Source of the DNA: Microglena sp. YARC
Taxonomy: Eukaryota; Chlorophyta; Chlorophyceae; Chlamydomonadales; Chlamydomonadaceae
Reading direction: 5' to 3'
NCBI GenBank assembly: GCA_022414725.1
Contig: CM039462.1
Location: forward strand, 41,505,622 to 41,569,621
DNA length: 64,000 nucleotides
Positions 11,101-21,526 of this stretch are shown here, one piece after another. A program made the translations under genes and the position numbers. Within the stretch, counting starts at the first letter, position 1; the number at the start of each line of letters is the position of its first letter. A model generated the notes under the pieces. The model was not told the DNA's origin and made no database searches. It saw nothing but the letters and a program-made list of their open reading frames with translations.

Positions 11101-13316
11101 GCCTGGCTGGGATGTATCATTGTTGCATTCTAGACCAGGGCCTGATCTTGCTGTATTGTGTGTGAAGTTTTAGGGCGGGTGGGAGTTGGATATCCAACTA
11201 TAATCTTAGCCGAATCTCAGGGGGTCGCCAGGCCCTCCTCTGTGCCACGTTTTAGCGGTGAAGCTTTAGGATTTAGACAGCCTTCGATCATAGTGGTACC
11301 TGGATCAGGTCCATTGACTAATAGTCGCCAACCTCCGACCACCTCGGATGGCTCGCGGGTGTCGATAATTCCGACGCCTCCTGTCGTCCCTGGTGGATTA
11401 CTCGGGTCAAGCCCATGTGATGATGTAGCCGTTGCCGAATGGGTAAGTGATGATCTTGAACACTGGTCTAGCTTGATACTGCGTATGGCTGGGGTGTTAC
11501 AGTCAACCCAGGATTCATTGTTTTAGGTGCTGCTGGTTCTCATACGTAGGTTAACATGGCCCTATGTGTGAGTGCCTATTCCTCAGCACCTCCTAGACTG
11601 ACTTATAGGGTAGTCTAGATTGGTGGAGCGTTACGACGCTTTGTTTAGGCAGCTTCCTTTCAGCTGTCTTTCTTGGTTTTGGTGGAAGGTGGTACTTAAT
11701 TCAGACCACCGTTATAGCGTCTTGATGGTTTCTGACTCTTAGTTCCATAGGCAGATGGTTCGTTCGGTGGAGCTCATCATAGATTAGCTATTTCTTTTTA
11801 CTCCACACTGTTTTTAGATCACCAGCCCCTCATGTGATTGGAACTTTTTGTGGAGTGTAGTAGTTATTTCCCTTTGGATTTTACTGTAATTTGGTGGGCT
11901 GGGTCATCTTGCAGTTGTACTTGCAGATGTCCCTGCAGTTGTACTTGCAGATGTACCGCCGCTCACCTCTTTCTTGTTCTTCCGAGTGTATTTCAAGCGC
12001 CCTTTCATTCCTTCCTTTGCAGTAAATTCTTTGAAGTCCTTTTTTCTGCGTTTCCTATTTTTCAGGTGGACAATAGGTTTTATGTACTATGGTTGTACAT
12101 CTACCCTTCTATTGTTCATTGAACTGTGTTTCCTTTGTTGGTTACAAGTTTCTTGAAAATTTTAACTTCGCATCCTTTGGATTTTTTCAGTTACTGCAGG
12201 TTTGGTTTGCTTGTGGTTAGGCGCTTGGTGTGTCTTGAGTGCATGAGTTCTTTGCGGTGCGATACCCACCTCTTAGAATGTTTTCGTTAGTGCAGTAGCT
12301 TGGGATTTATGATAATTAACTTTCATAAATCTTCTTACTTCCATCTTTGAGTGAGAAACCAGTTCATCATGGTTTTTTCATCCCAACCTAGTCATGAATT
12401 CTATGCTAAGAATAGTTTTTAAGGTAGTGGATTTTCCCATCGACTTTTTTTGTACAGCAACATGGAGCAAGTGAGTACCTTCACTAGGGCTTTCGTTGAT
12501 GCCACCGCTAAGGACGTGCATCATGTCCCCATTACGCGGATTGGGCCTGACTTCAAACCAGCTTCCAACACATTGGCCATAGTCGGGACTTTCTCCACAG
12601 TGACTACTCGTGGCACGTCCGTGACAGCTTTGCGTGGTATGACGCCAAGTAACGGCCTGAAGGTATATCTCCCACCAGGTGATGCTGACAAGAGCGTGTT
12701 TGGGCGCCACGATATTAGCGGCTGCTCCATCGGTCCCCGGCAGGTTGGGTACAGCAGGAGATGTGTCGACGAATACCGATACCTCGTGCGAGAGTACAGC
12801 AACAAAGGAAACTGGGTGATGTGCTTGCACACTGTAGATGGCTCAGGCATGCTGGCGGCATTGCTAGAGGGTAGGAGCGTCGTCGGTTTGGAGTCAGTCC
12901 CACAGAGGCTTGGGGTCGCTACATGGCGTTTGAAGAAGTTTCATGCCACGGAGAAAGTCTTGCTCAAACATCACGCCGCCATGCAAGAGGCTGGTGATGA
13001 CGCCAGAGCTAAGAATCGGGTGCACAAGCTCGTTGAAGATGACATGGAAGAGCTGTGTAGCCTCATGCCTGCAAAGCCTAGTGATGACATGCTGGGCCGA
13101 GTGTGGGACGAGCTGAAAGGCTTGCGTAAAGATCACAGCGGATCAAAGCTCTTTCCAACTATGACAGATGAGGAATTCAAGACCATTGGGGGCAGGATAG
13201 TTGAGAGGTGCACCGACATCGCCACAGCACAGGCATTCATCGACAAACCATCGGCCCTCTTGATAACCATTGGAAACATGATGAAGCAGATGAAGAGCAT
13301 GGCTGAGGGGGAATGA
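8123..13316 (+). CDS. Methyltransferase-like gene, split, beta-class motif order, degenerate
   Basis: Exon a (about 8123-8565) joins in phase to exon b (8871 to about 9083) across an intron with GTAGC donor and CGCAG acceptor. A last exon c starts after TGTACAG at 12458 (internal ATG at 12462) and ends with TGA at 13314-13316. Exon b reads AKLVDLVILDPSLGDD, resembling catalytic motif IV (D/N-PP-Y/F) of amino-methyltransferases but with DPSL. Exon c reads NWVMCLHTVDGSGMLAALLE, then GRSVVGLES, resembling AdoMet motif I (DxFxGSGTT...A...GR..iGiE). Motif IV before motif I is the order of beta-class N4/N6 DNA methylases. Both motifs are altered, so activity is doubtful. The join b-c is not demonstrated: about 3.4 kb containing a copia relic separates them. 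The true start is unknown. Confidence 0.5.
9084..12457 (+). other. Interruption of the methyltransferase-like gene; decayed retroelement DNA
   Basis: No intact gene lies here. Short open frames (for example 9373-9696, 11158-11526, 11838-12122) have no recognisable product. A copia-like segment is readable at 10721-10911. The stretch is best explained as a long intron, or an insertion, filled with decayed retrotransposon sequence. Confidence 0.5.
10721..10911 (+). pseudogene. Ty1/copia pol fragment (post-integrase region), frameshifted
   Basis: The first frame reads GDKTPSELFFGVAPDVSLLR, then LFGCPCYV. After a frameshift near 10817 it reads RNKLVKKTLFGRLVGYS, then LVSKGYYIWV. This is the conserved copia block of the type TPxELxxGxxPxxxxLRxFGCxxYV...KLxxxxxxxxFxGYSxxxKGYR, found downstream of the integrase core. 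The frameshift and the stops around it mark it as a relic. It is on the same strand as the flanking gene. Confidence 0.6.
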
Positions 13317-13859
13317 GGTTGTAAAGCGGGCACGTGAATAATGGGATTATGACGTTGTGAGGTTAGGAAGTAGGGTGATGGGTTCATGTGCTAGGATAAT
13401 GTTTTGTGGTGGTGTTGTAGTGCGGGGAGGTCTTGTAGAGTGATGTAGCACCAATGTGGACCTACCCAAATGTTTGTACTCAACCGCCACCTTGAATGGG
13501 CATTGCGAGGTTATGAGTTACTAGTTATGAGTTACTAGTTATGAGTTACAAGGTAATGAGTTATGAGGTTATGAGGTACGAGTTCAGAGATTGCAAGGTT
13601 ATTAGTTACGATTTATGAGTTATGGGGTTATGAGGTTTGAGTTATGTAACAAGATTCAAAGATAGTGAAGGAATTGTCTCTTTGTCAAAAAACTAGAAAA
13701 CAATCTTATGTTCAAAAACATAAGACGATTCGAAGAAATCTAGCAAAAACTCAAAAATCAAGAGATTTGCCTAAACGGTCTTTTGATTTGAATCATAAGA
13801 TTCCACAAATTCAGAAGCATCCACAAAATCGGCCGGGAAGCAGGAACGCCCATTGTACT
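13317..13859. repeat. 3' flank with GAGTTATGAGTTACTA repeats
   Basis: Between about 13507 and 13640 a 13-16 bp motif of the form GTTATGAGTTACTA / GGTTATGAGGTTATGAG recurs about ten times. The rest holds no recognisable gene; the open frame at 13665-13886 is Lys/Gln-rich without a known motif. Confidence 0.6.
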
Positions 13860-14060
13860 TCAAAGCGCGCGCTTTTGCGCTTTTGAGCGCTGACTTTTTC
13901 ACACCCTTGCGCGCTATAGCGCAGATTTTTGCAACCCCTGTGCGCTTAGCGCGCTGTCTTTTTGAACACCAGTGCGCTTTCCTCTTTTCAGTCTCTCACA
14001 GAAAGCGCTGAAACCGCAGTCCCCCTGTGCGCTTTCTCAAATTTTTGAGTGACAGTCACT
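13860..14060. repeat. Cluster of GCGC-palindrome motifs
   Basis: Many GCGC/AGCGCT words occur in a short span, including GCGCGCTATAGCGC, TGCGCTTAGCGCGC and AGCGCT. A second cluster lies at 15240-15365. The words are separated by T-rich spacers and are mostly self-complementary. Confidence 0.7.
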
Positions 14061-14741
14061 GACTCATTGAGTGACTGACTGAGTGACTCAAGGGGTGGGA
14101 TTCAAATAGTGTGACAGGCAGCCATCCTGACTAGGTAGCACTGTAGCAGCACGCGGCGAGCCGTCGATCGTGCAATGTGAACGCTAACGGAAACAACCGT
14201 ATTCTGGACTGTTAAATCCAACACCGGGCAGAGTGCTGTTACGTCAAAATCCTATTTCTGGGCTTATTCAACGCTTCCGTTCCTCGCCCCTGCTCATCTG
14301 CTGCTCATCTGTTGCAATTTCGTCACAGCTAACTCCTCAAGTCTGATAGGCTCCTTCTAACCCACCACACGTAAGTTCGATTGCGTCTGAATCGACGAGT
14401 CGAGGACTCTTTCAGCTTGTTGAGTTGTGACCTGCCGAATTCCTGGAAACGCGCTGACATCAAGTGTCTAAACTTTTCCTTTCCCCCTTAAGGGGGAAAA
14501 ACAAGCTTGTGCAGTCCTTGTCCTCGACTCCTCGTCCCCCAGTCGCCAAGTCGGAGTCCTCGCTCCTCACTTCTCCTCCGCCACCTCCTTTTCACTCTCC
14601 TCCTCCTGCTCCTCCTCTCTCTCTTCCTTTCCGCCTCCTCCTTCCTGCTCTACTCGCCTGTCGCCTCTGCTGCTCGCCTCTGCTCGCCTCTGCTGCTCTC
14701 CTAGTCACCCCTACCGCTCTCCTAGTCGCCCCTACTGCTGC
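14061..14741. other. No gene recognised; pyrimidine-rich stretch before a small ORF
   Basis: Positions 14045-14095 hold short GAGTGACTGA repeats, and 14515-14735 is CTCCTCCT-rich. The open frames through the latter are low-complexity. It may be the promoter/5'UTR of the short candidate at 14742. Confidence 0.4.
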
Positions 14742-15131
14742 GATGGGCAAGCAGGATAACCCGACGAATGAAGAAGGCCAAGACCGCTGGGGTCCTGACA
14801 GCGAAGACCAAGAACTACTGGGCCACGAGTAAGTTTGATTGCTTGGGTACATAATTTGATCGAGCTTAATCTGTGTGTGTTTGCTTATCGAGCTGCGACC
14901 TACGTCCTGGAATCTGCTGGATGCCATCATATCTTCTTGGCTAAATCAACTCCTTCCACTTTGTGCAGCCGGATTCGTTGCCGTTTCTGCGTCCCCGACG
15001 AAGCGGAAGGGAACCATTGCGGCTGCACTGGATGCTTCAGCCGGTCCTTCGGCCTTGCGGTGTTCTGTCCCTGCTCCACGAGACACTCCCACTCCATCCG
15101 TGCATGCTCCAACCGGTCCTTCAATTTGTAA
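14742..15131 (+). CDS. Candidate two-exon small gene, unknown
   Basis: ATG at 14742 opens a peptide starting MGKQDNPTNEEGQDRWGPDS and running to a good donor (GTAAGT near 14830). An acceptor TTTGTGCAG ends near 14969. The second segment is open in two frames: one is Ala/Pro/Ser-rich, the other Cys-rich (CRFCVPDEAEGNHCGCTGC) and stops at 15131. The donor phase fits the Cys-rich frame. I do not recognise either. It is a weak call; the acidic start may be the first exon of a longer protein. Confidence 0.3.
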
Positions 15132-15364
15132 CAGGTTTCCACCTCCAATTTGTAACAGGTTTCCACCTCCCCCCCCCACACACACCCCACACTCACAAGA
15201 GTTTCTCTGGCACCCCACCAGTTCACCAGCAGCACAAGAAAAGCGCTGGAAAAAAATGGTTGCGCGCTTAAGCCTCTTTTTTGAGGCTTTTGGAAAGCGC
15301 TGCGTTTTTTTGCCACTGCGCTTATAGCGCAGATTGTTTTTTCTCCAGTGCGCTATAGCGCTGG
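15132..15364. repeat. Second GCGC-palindrome cluster
   Basis: From 15240 to 15363 the words AGCGCT, GCGCGC, TGCGCTTATAGCGCAG and TGCGCTATAGCGCTGG recur, as in the cluster at 13860-14060. GCCTCTTTTTTGAGGC at 15272-15287 is a further short hairpin. Before it, TTTGTAACAGGTTTCCACCTCC is tandemly duplicated at 15124-15168. Confidence 0.7.
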
Positions 15365-16141
15365 TCAAATTGGCCAATTGAAGTACCCTGCTCCGGTGAT
15401 GTTAAATTTTCTTTGAACCGCCTTAATGGCTTTAATATAATCACAATCTGACGTCTCTTGGATAGGACTTGCTTGCTCCCCACCTTTCTCCGGTGTTCCT
15501 ACCGGCCTCCGGTGTTGTTGTTCTCGGATCTGTTTGGATTTGTTTTTCCTGCTGGGTGCCCCAATTGGAATTGGTTGAAATAACGAACTGTATTTTCTCA
15601 GTAATTTTTTAATTTCTTTGCCATGACCTTCTTTTTCAGTCCTCATTTTTCTCAAGCTTTTTCTCCTTTCAGTGAGATTTGCCGTGTTATGTGTAGTAAT
15701 CTTGGTTATCTCATGCCGTATTTTATCAACTTGTCCCGCTTGTTTTATTGATTTATTCTTTTTTCGTTTCCGACGGAGTTCCATTTCCAGAATGCCTCCG
15801 GATGGATCACTTACCCAATTTTCTTCCGGTGATATATATCTCTTTAGCGTGTTGTATTTCGGTTTTATCTCAGCTTTCTTTTGTCCTTTCTCGATAACTA
15901 TTTCCTCCGGTTGTAGCGGTTTCTCCGAACCGGAGGTTGATTCTCCGGAGCTTGATGTCTCCGATCTGGATTCCTCCGAGTTAATTTGTACCGTTCTTTC
16001 TTTGTTTATTTTTAATTTATTCCGCCTTTGCTCCTTACTTTTGTCTGTTCCGTAATTTTCTGACTCCGGTGTAGGATATTCGTAATTTGTCAAATCAATT
16101 ATTTCTCGCATCTTTAAGTGGTATGCGTATTGTATCTGCAA
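15365..16141 (-). CDS. Lys/Glu-rich retroelement-like ORF, unknown
   Basis: The open frame codes for about 258 residues, highly charged (Lys, Glu, Ser, Thr). It includes KKLLRKYSSLFQPIPIGAP, which resembles the segment just before the palm of Ty3-type reverse transcriptases (xxLLxxYxDxF...). Nothing of the catalytic palm follows on this strand. It may be the end of a Gag/Pol region truncated here. The region uses many CCGGAG words, giving repeated PE and TGE dipeptides and tripeptides. Confidence that it is a real protein is moderate to low. Confidence 0.35.
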   Translation of the reverse strand: MQIQYAYHLKMREIIDLTNYEYPTPESENYGTDKSKEQRRNKLKINKERTVQINSEESRSETSSSGESTSGSEKPLQPEEIVIEKGQKKAEIKPKYNTLKRYISPEENWVSDPSGGILEMELRRKRKKNKSIKQAGQVDKIRHEITKITTHNTANLTERRKSLRKMRTEKEGHGKEIKKLLRKYSSLFQPIPIGAPSRKNKSKQIREQQHRRPVGTPEKGGEQASPIQETSDCDYIKAIKAVQRKFNITGAGYFNWPI

Positions 16142-18932
16142 TTCTTAATGGTAGGCGGTTCTCCAAAATGTAATCTCGTTGTCTCCTTGGTGAACGGAAT
16201 ATCACAACTACCTTTTGTTGCGCCGGCTCCTTACTCTGGTTTTACATCCCTTCCGCCACTTCCGGTAACTCAATTAACCATTTCGGCTGTCAACACGCTT
16301 GTATCCTGTTTTCTTGTTTATTTGTCTCTTCCCCCCAAAATAATTTATGCATGTTATATGCTCAATTCTTCTTTTGAGTATTTCCTCGTTGTTTATAGCA
16401 TTTTATAGCATTTCTCCGCTTGTAATCTGCAGTTATAGTCACTTTAATCGGCATTGAGCGCCGTATTCGGTATTTGGTATCCTGCTCTTTTCTCTGTCCC
16501 TTTCTTCGTTATGACCCGGTATTCGCTCCGCTTATTCATGTAGTCGGAGGTAATTTAAGCGCTCCTCTTCCATTTATTTTCGTACATTCTTTTAGCTCTA
16601 TTCTCCTTGCTCCCGGTATTTTATTTTATTTTTGCACTTCTCTGTAGCTTTTCTGGTTCGTTAGTTTGTCATCAGAGTAGAGTTACGGACTCCTTCCTCA
16701 GGGTGTTTTTTCTTACCGGACTCGTAGCCCATTTATTCCCGGATGTGCCAGATCCTCTTTTTCCTCCTGTTTTCCGGGAAGTATAATCGGTTTCTCTTCT
16801 GGCAACTCAACCATTTCCCCTTCCTGTTTCGTATGTACCCGCCTTTTATTTATTTTGCTTAGATCCGCCGGGACTCTTTATTTTCTTCCGATTTTTCCTG
16901 AAGGATACTAATTCCGGTATTTGTGAATAGTATTGAGCTCTGTTTTCCATAAGTTCGTCTGTTCAATTATTCCCTGGCCTCCTCTGCGTACTCTTCTTCG
17001 TATTTATTTAGCTGTTTTGTCATCGTATACGTTTGTTTTTTGTAATTTCTCCGGTTATTTTCTTTGTTTTTACTCCGTAGATTGATTTCCGGACGTGTCG
17101 AAAACTCAGTTTAGGCGCTTGGACCCATTGTTCCTTCTCCGGTGACTTATTCATACATTGTCCGGCGACATTCTGTCTTCTCCTCCGGTTACTTCCTTAA
17201 ACTTATCGTAGCACTTAGCATAAGGTATGATTACTGCTACAACTTGTTTTTCTCCGGTCTCCCTGTTTTTCTTCCGGTAATTGTCTGCGTTTAATCCCTT
17301 AGTCCTCTTTGACTGCAGATCTGCCTTAGCTTTTAGGCACATGTTTTTGTTAGTTTGTTGTAGTTTTCCTTTGCCCCGGAGCTCTTCTGCCTCCGTTACT
17401 TCACCACTTCGGAGCTTGTGGGAGCACTTGCTGCAGCATTTTTCCTTCTTTCCTCATCGGGCATCTGGCCGGAAATTTTCTCTTGGAGTCATAGTGCATG
17501 TCGTAGCACCAGATACATAGTCGGTGTTGTACACACCAGTTAGCTTGCCTGCAGCTCAGTTTTCTGTTATTGGGGCACGGTAATTCGGGGTCATTGCCTG
17601 CCATGAAGTCCGGCCCCGCATCGGAGTACCGGTTGACATTGATGAATCTGCCGGTGTTTCCAGACGGTGGTTGTCGCTCCTTTGTCTGCTTCGCCGTTCC
17701 TCTTCCGTATCCACCTCTTCTCCACCACCACGCACAGATCTTCTGCCACTTCCGCCACCCTTGTATAGCGCCGCTTTATACGGCGTCGTCTTCTCCGCTT
17801 CTGTCCATCCCTCTTCATCGCTTGGAAAGTCTACCTGTAATCAGAGGGTCGTTGATATGTAATGACTATATAGTCTTGTTAATTTTGTAGTTCTTAGTCA
17901 TTGCTGTACTCCGGATATCTGTACGGCCGTGTATTTGCTGTATCCATTTTGCCATACTTTATCCTGCCAAGTTTTTGTATTGTTTTGCCTCCCTTGTATT
18001 AGTACGTCTGTTTCTTGTCGGTGTATCAGTTTTTTCCGGCGACTTCTCCGGTGTAATATTTTCTTCTTTTTCTAACTTCACCGGTATCCATTCCAGTTTA
18101 ACATTCAATCCAATATCTCCGTTGTTTTGCTCTACTCCTCGGTGTTCGCCGCTATTATTATCCATTATTTTTATGTTTTCGTCTTCTTTTTTCATTTCGA
18201 GAAAATATTTTTCTTTCCTATTATTATCCCGCTGCTTTCTTCTTTTCCTTTTGCCTTTTCTCTCTTGTCCGTTAACAATTTTCGGTAATTTTCTGTCCGG
18301 ATATCTCCGGAATTTCGTGATGCTTCTCGGTGTCCGCTTTCAAAAATAATTCATGATTTTTGATCTAGTCTGGTCGTTCCACGCCTTTCTTCTTCTCATG
18401 GTATTTTCGCGTGTCACTGGAATTAAAGGTAACCCTTTAACCAGTAACCACTTTTTTCTGTCATAATCTTGTGACAATTGCCGTTAGGATTGATGGCATA
18501 TTTTCTCCGAACATTTCATCTCCGGATTTTTCTTTATGGCTTTTTAGCTTTTCTCCTGTAATTTATTTAACCTTTTACGCATTAATTTCCTTGTATTGTT
18601 GTATTTTCGTTTTAATTTCCGTAACGCTTTTAAGCATAATTCTTCCGAAAATCCCATAACCCGACTTACTGACATTTGGGATGTCTCCGGCAATAGGGCT
18701 TCCGCTAGCTCCCATACTTCATCAAACGTTTTGGGGCATTTGAGCGCCCAATCACCCCCCTCTTGTGTGCATTATTGCCTCTTGAGCCTGACTATCATGT
18801 GTCTCAACTTATCCGGAGTTTCTGCCATCTCCTCATCGCTGAAGTCTTCGAATCAGGTTCGTAGGCCTTCCACTACCGTCTCCGTTATTAGTTCCGCTGT
18901 TCCGAATTGGCAGTACACATGATCCTCCTCAT
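16142..18932 (-). pseudogene. Broken continuation of a minus-strand retroelement, zinc-knuckle-like piece
   Basis: Only short minus-strand frames are open. 17401-17604 encodes HRLCIWCYDMHYDSKRKF followed by PARCP, a CxxC...H...C arrangement like a Gag zinc knuckle. 17151-17342 and 17959-18195 encode charged peptides with PEKSPEKTDTP and ETGEKQ-type motifs. They share the composition of the flanking ORFs and lie in the same orientation, consistent with one decayed Gag-like gene. I see no reverse transcriptase, protease or integrase motifs. Confidence 0.35.
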
Positions 18933-19517
18933 TCATGAGTACCGGTTCCGTTGCCTTTCTTTTCTCATCTTCCTACGACTTCTTTCTCGCTTCCTCATCC
19001 TCCGCTGCCTACTTGAGCTTCTTTTTGTCCTATCCTGCTTGTATTTCTCCACCGCTGACATTGGTTTGTCCGTCAAAATTGGAGCTTCCGCTCGGTCAAC
19101 TTCCATGGCCATATCCTCCGGTGTTGGGGCGTTTGAGCCTCCCGCTTGGCTCTTGTCTACTATCGCCACTTCTTCCATTGCCTTGGCCACTTGTACTTCC
19201 TCCTGTTGCATGATGTCTTTCTCCGTTGCTGTTTCCTCTTCCTCCGGGCCAGCTGGTGACTCTGCTTGTCCCTTTTCCTCTTGAGAGGCCAGAATTTTCT
19301 TCTGCATCTCGTCGACAATAGTCGTTAGCCTCTCCGTTGTAGTCGTGATAATCACGTACTTGTCCTGGAGCGCCACTAGTTTCGCTGCGCTTTTAGCGGC
19401 CTTCCTTAAGCCTGCATCTCTGGATGCGATAAGCTTCGTTTGTTCATCCAAAAACGCCACCAATGCTGCCGATAATCCTACGTTTTTGGCGTAGTTTCCC
19501 GCTATCTGCACTGCCAT
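18933..19517 (-). CDS. Coiled-coil Gag-like ORF
   Basis: About 194 residues starting MAVQIAGNYAKNVGLSAALV. A long helical segment (residues about 20-85, with KSAAKLVALQDKYVIITTTT) is followed by an acidic Glu-rich stretch (PAGPEEEETATEKD) and a basic tail rich in Arg/Ser (RQRRMRKRERSRRKMRKERQ). Such an architecture fits retroelement Gag proteins or RS-like nuclear proteins. Position and strand suggest it heads the decayed unit that continues to 15.4 kb. Confidence 0.4.
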   Translation of the reverse strand: MAVQIAGNYAKNVGLSAALVAFLDEQTKLIASRDAGLRKAAKSAAKLVALQDKYVIITTTTERLTTIVDEMQKKILASQEEKGQAESPAGPEEEETATEKDIMQQEEVQVAKAMEEVAIVDKSQAGGSNAPTPEDMAMEVDRAEAPILTDKPMSAVEKYKQDRTKRSSSRQRRMRKRERSRRKMRKERQRNRYS

Positions 19518-20598
19518 TCTTGCATTGCTTGTCTTGTAGTAATCCAGGATGGCCTCCGGGTTGGTATCCGGTTATGCAACATTGGGTTGTGACATAATTT
19601 TAGTATAGTCTATCTCCGTAATTTTGTCATCTTTTTCTTGTTGTCTTCTTGATCCGGTGTCTTTCCATTTTATTTTCTCTGACCATTCCTCCGGATTATA
19701 TCCGGAGGTAGTAATTTCCTTATCCATGTGTATAGAGTTTTCTCTCTGTTTACCTTTATCCTCCGGAGCTTTGCCAAGCCTTTGGGCTTACAGCTTCCAG
19801 TTGGCTTCCCTCGGACTTTTACCTCGGATCTGGGGATTTTTGAATCCTCAGACTGCCCGGTTTTTTCCCGTAACAGTTCGGTTATAGTTTCCTCGGCAGC
19901 AACTCCTGCACTCTTAGATTCAACCGATCACACCTTTGCATGTGCTCCTTCCGATACTCGCAACCCTGTCAGATCCTTGGAAATTCGCACCTGGACCTTG
20001 CTGCTTCGTCGTTTACGACGCATGGATCGATAGCACCTCTTTCTAAAGCTAGGTTCTTTGTACTATTAACTCGACTTCCCCTTCTTTACTTACCCTTGGC
20101 CTGCTCGGCTGCTTTTGCCAGCTCGAACCTCTCCTTCGCTCCCAGCTGCTACTGCGCCATTCTTTCTAGCTGCCCGTACCCTGATTTCGTTTAATCAGAC
20201 GCTTACAGCTCTGCAAACCAGTGTTAGGTGAGAACTTAGTTAGTTCCCTAATCCCAAAGGGTCACAGATAGATCTAGATAAGTTATGGGTTAGATAGGGA
20301 TGTCAGGTGCGGGAGCTTAGTTCGATACATATGGAGTATCGTCATGGAGGCCCACACCATTCTATATAGCTGATGCTAGTCAGCAGTACAGACGTGGCAG
20401 TAATATATGGAAGTACTGCCTATGTCTAACGGTATGCCTAATGCATAACCAACTCTGAGACTCACCGAACCTTGTTCCGGATGAATAGTTCCGCTCCTCT
20501 TCCGGGACATTACTCCGCTCTGGAACGTCAGTGACTTCCGCCGGTCAGGACCATCACTCCGGACCAGTAAGGCTCTGACCCGTAGCTCCGGTACACTT
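19518..20598. other. No intact gene; TCCGG-rich flank
   Basis: Short frames only. TCCGG/CCGGA words remain frequent, for example clustered between 20477 and 20605. Near 20380-20425 there are GTACTGC/GCAGTA words resembling those in the untranslated parts of the elements at 21-22 kb and 35 kb. Confidence 0.4.
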
Positions 20599-21111
20599 GT
20601 GTTCCGGCGAACGAACCTGCAATGGGAGTTCTCCCGTTACAACACCTATGCTAATCAAACCACTGGTGCAGCGCCTTCCCCATCAAATACACTTACTATT
20701 GATGGGGACGACACTTGTGACAACCCAAGTAATTCATCTGCCCACTCTGTCCCTACATCCACCACAGCATTCTGCACTGTTCTTGGTGGGGAAGACTATC
20801 TTGCTGAAGCTCACTTGCATGGGGGGGACCTTAGTACCTATGCAAGTACATTCAGTACACGTGATGGGGACACATCCACCTCACACACATCAGACACATC
20901 CACCTCATACACATCATACCCTGAGGATAACACATCCACATCCACTCAGCGTGTTACCACGCCTCCCACTCCCATTGATGCCCTGATTGATGTCATCATC
21001 ATCAACCACTCCTACATCATCTCTGCCTTCCATAGCATCTTCCCCATGCCCTGGCCCCACTGCCATAATAGGACACCCAAGGCGCCATACAACATTGTGG
21101 GCATAGGATAG
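20599..21111 (+). CDS. Thr/Ser-rich ORF of unknown function
   Basis: The open frame covers 170 codons. The peptide is rich in Thr, Ser and Asp with imperfect internal repeats (DTSTSHTSDTSTSYTS) and ends in TPPTPIDALIDVIIINHSYI and a short tail. A second frame overlaps it (20597-20986), Pro/His/Leu-rich. The Thr/Ser repeat is partly low-complexity, so the assignment is weak. It could be the end of a plus-strand retroelement, since LTR-like repeats with G-rich starts follow at 21177 and 21478. Confidence 0.25.
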   Translation: MFRRTNLQWEFSRYNTYANQTTGAAPSPSNTLTIDGDDTCDNPSNSSAHSVPTSTTAFCTVLGGEDYLAEAHLHGGDLSTYASTFSTRDGDTSTSHTSDTSTSYTSYPEDNTSTSTQRVTTPPTPIDALIDVIIINHSYIISAFHSIFPMPWPHCHNRTPKAPYNIVGIG

Positions 21112-21122
21112 ATGAAAACTTG

Positions 21123-21526
21123 TGAGTGAGCGATACCCTCGCTGAACAATGGGATGTAAATAGATGAACAGTGCACGGGGGGAATGCACTGATCTGATAA
21201 TCTCATGCTGCACTGATCTGAGTATATGTACTGATGTTTGTATATGCACTGATGCACAAATGTACTGACGTGCAGATGTACAATTGTGCATACCACTCAC
21301 TGACATATGTGCCAAGATGTACTGCAATGCATTAGTGTATTGCCCATGCTGTGAGTGAGCGATACCCTCGCTGTACAGATGTACAATTGTGCATACCACT
21401 CAATGACATGTGCACCAATGTACTGCAATGCATTAGTGTACTGCCCATGCTGTGAGTGAGCGATACCCTCGCTGAACGGGGGGAATGCATTGATCTGATA
21501 ATCTCATGCTGCGCTGATCTAAGTAT
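21123..21526. repeat. Direct repeats with small stem-loop
   Basis: TGAGTGAGCGATACCCTCGCTG occurs three times, near 21123, 21352 and 21453. Its core AGCGATACCCTCGCT is a 5-bp stem with a 5-base loop. A segment starting GGGGGGAATGCANTGATCTG occurs near 21177 and 21478, 301 bp apart and about 49 bp long with few differences. TGTACAATTGTGCATACCAC is also repeated. The pattern resembles repeated LTR/UTR modules. Confidence 0.75.
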
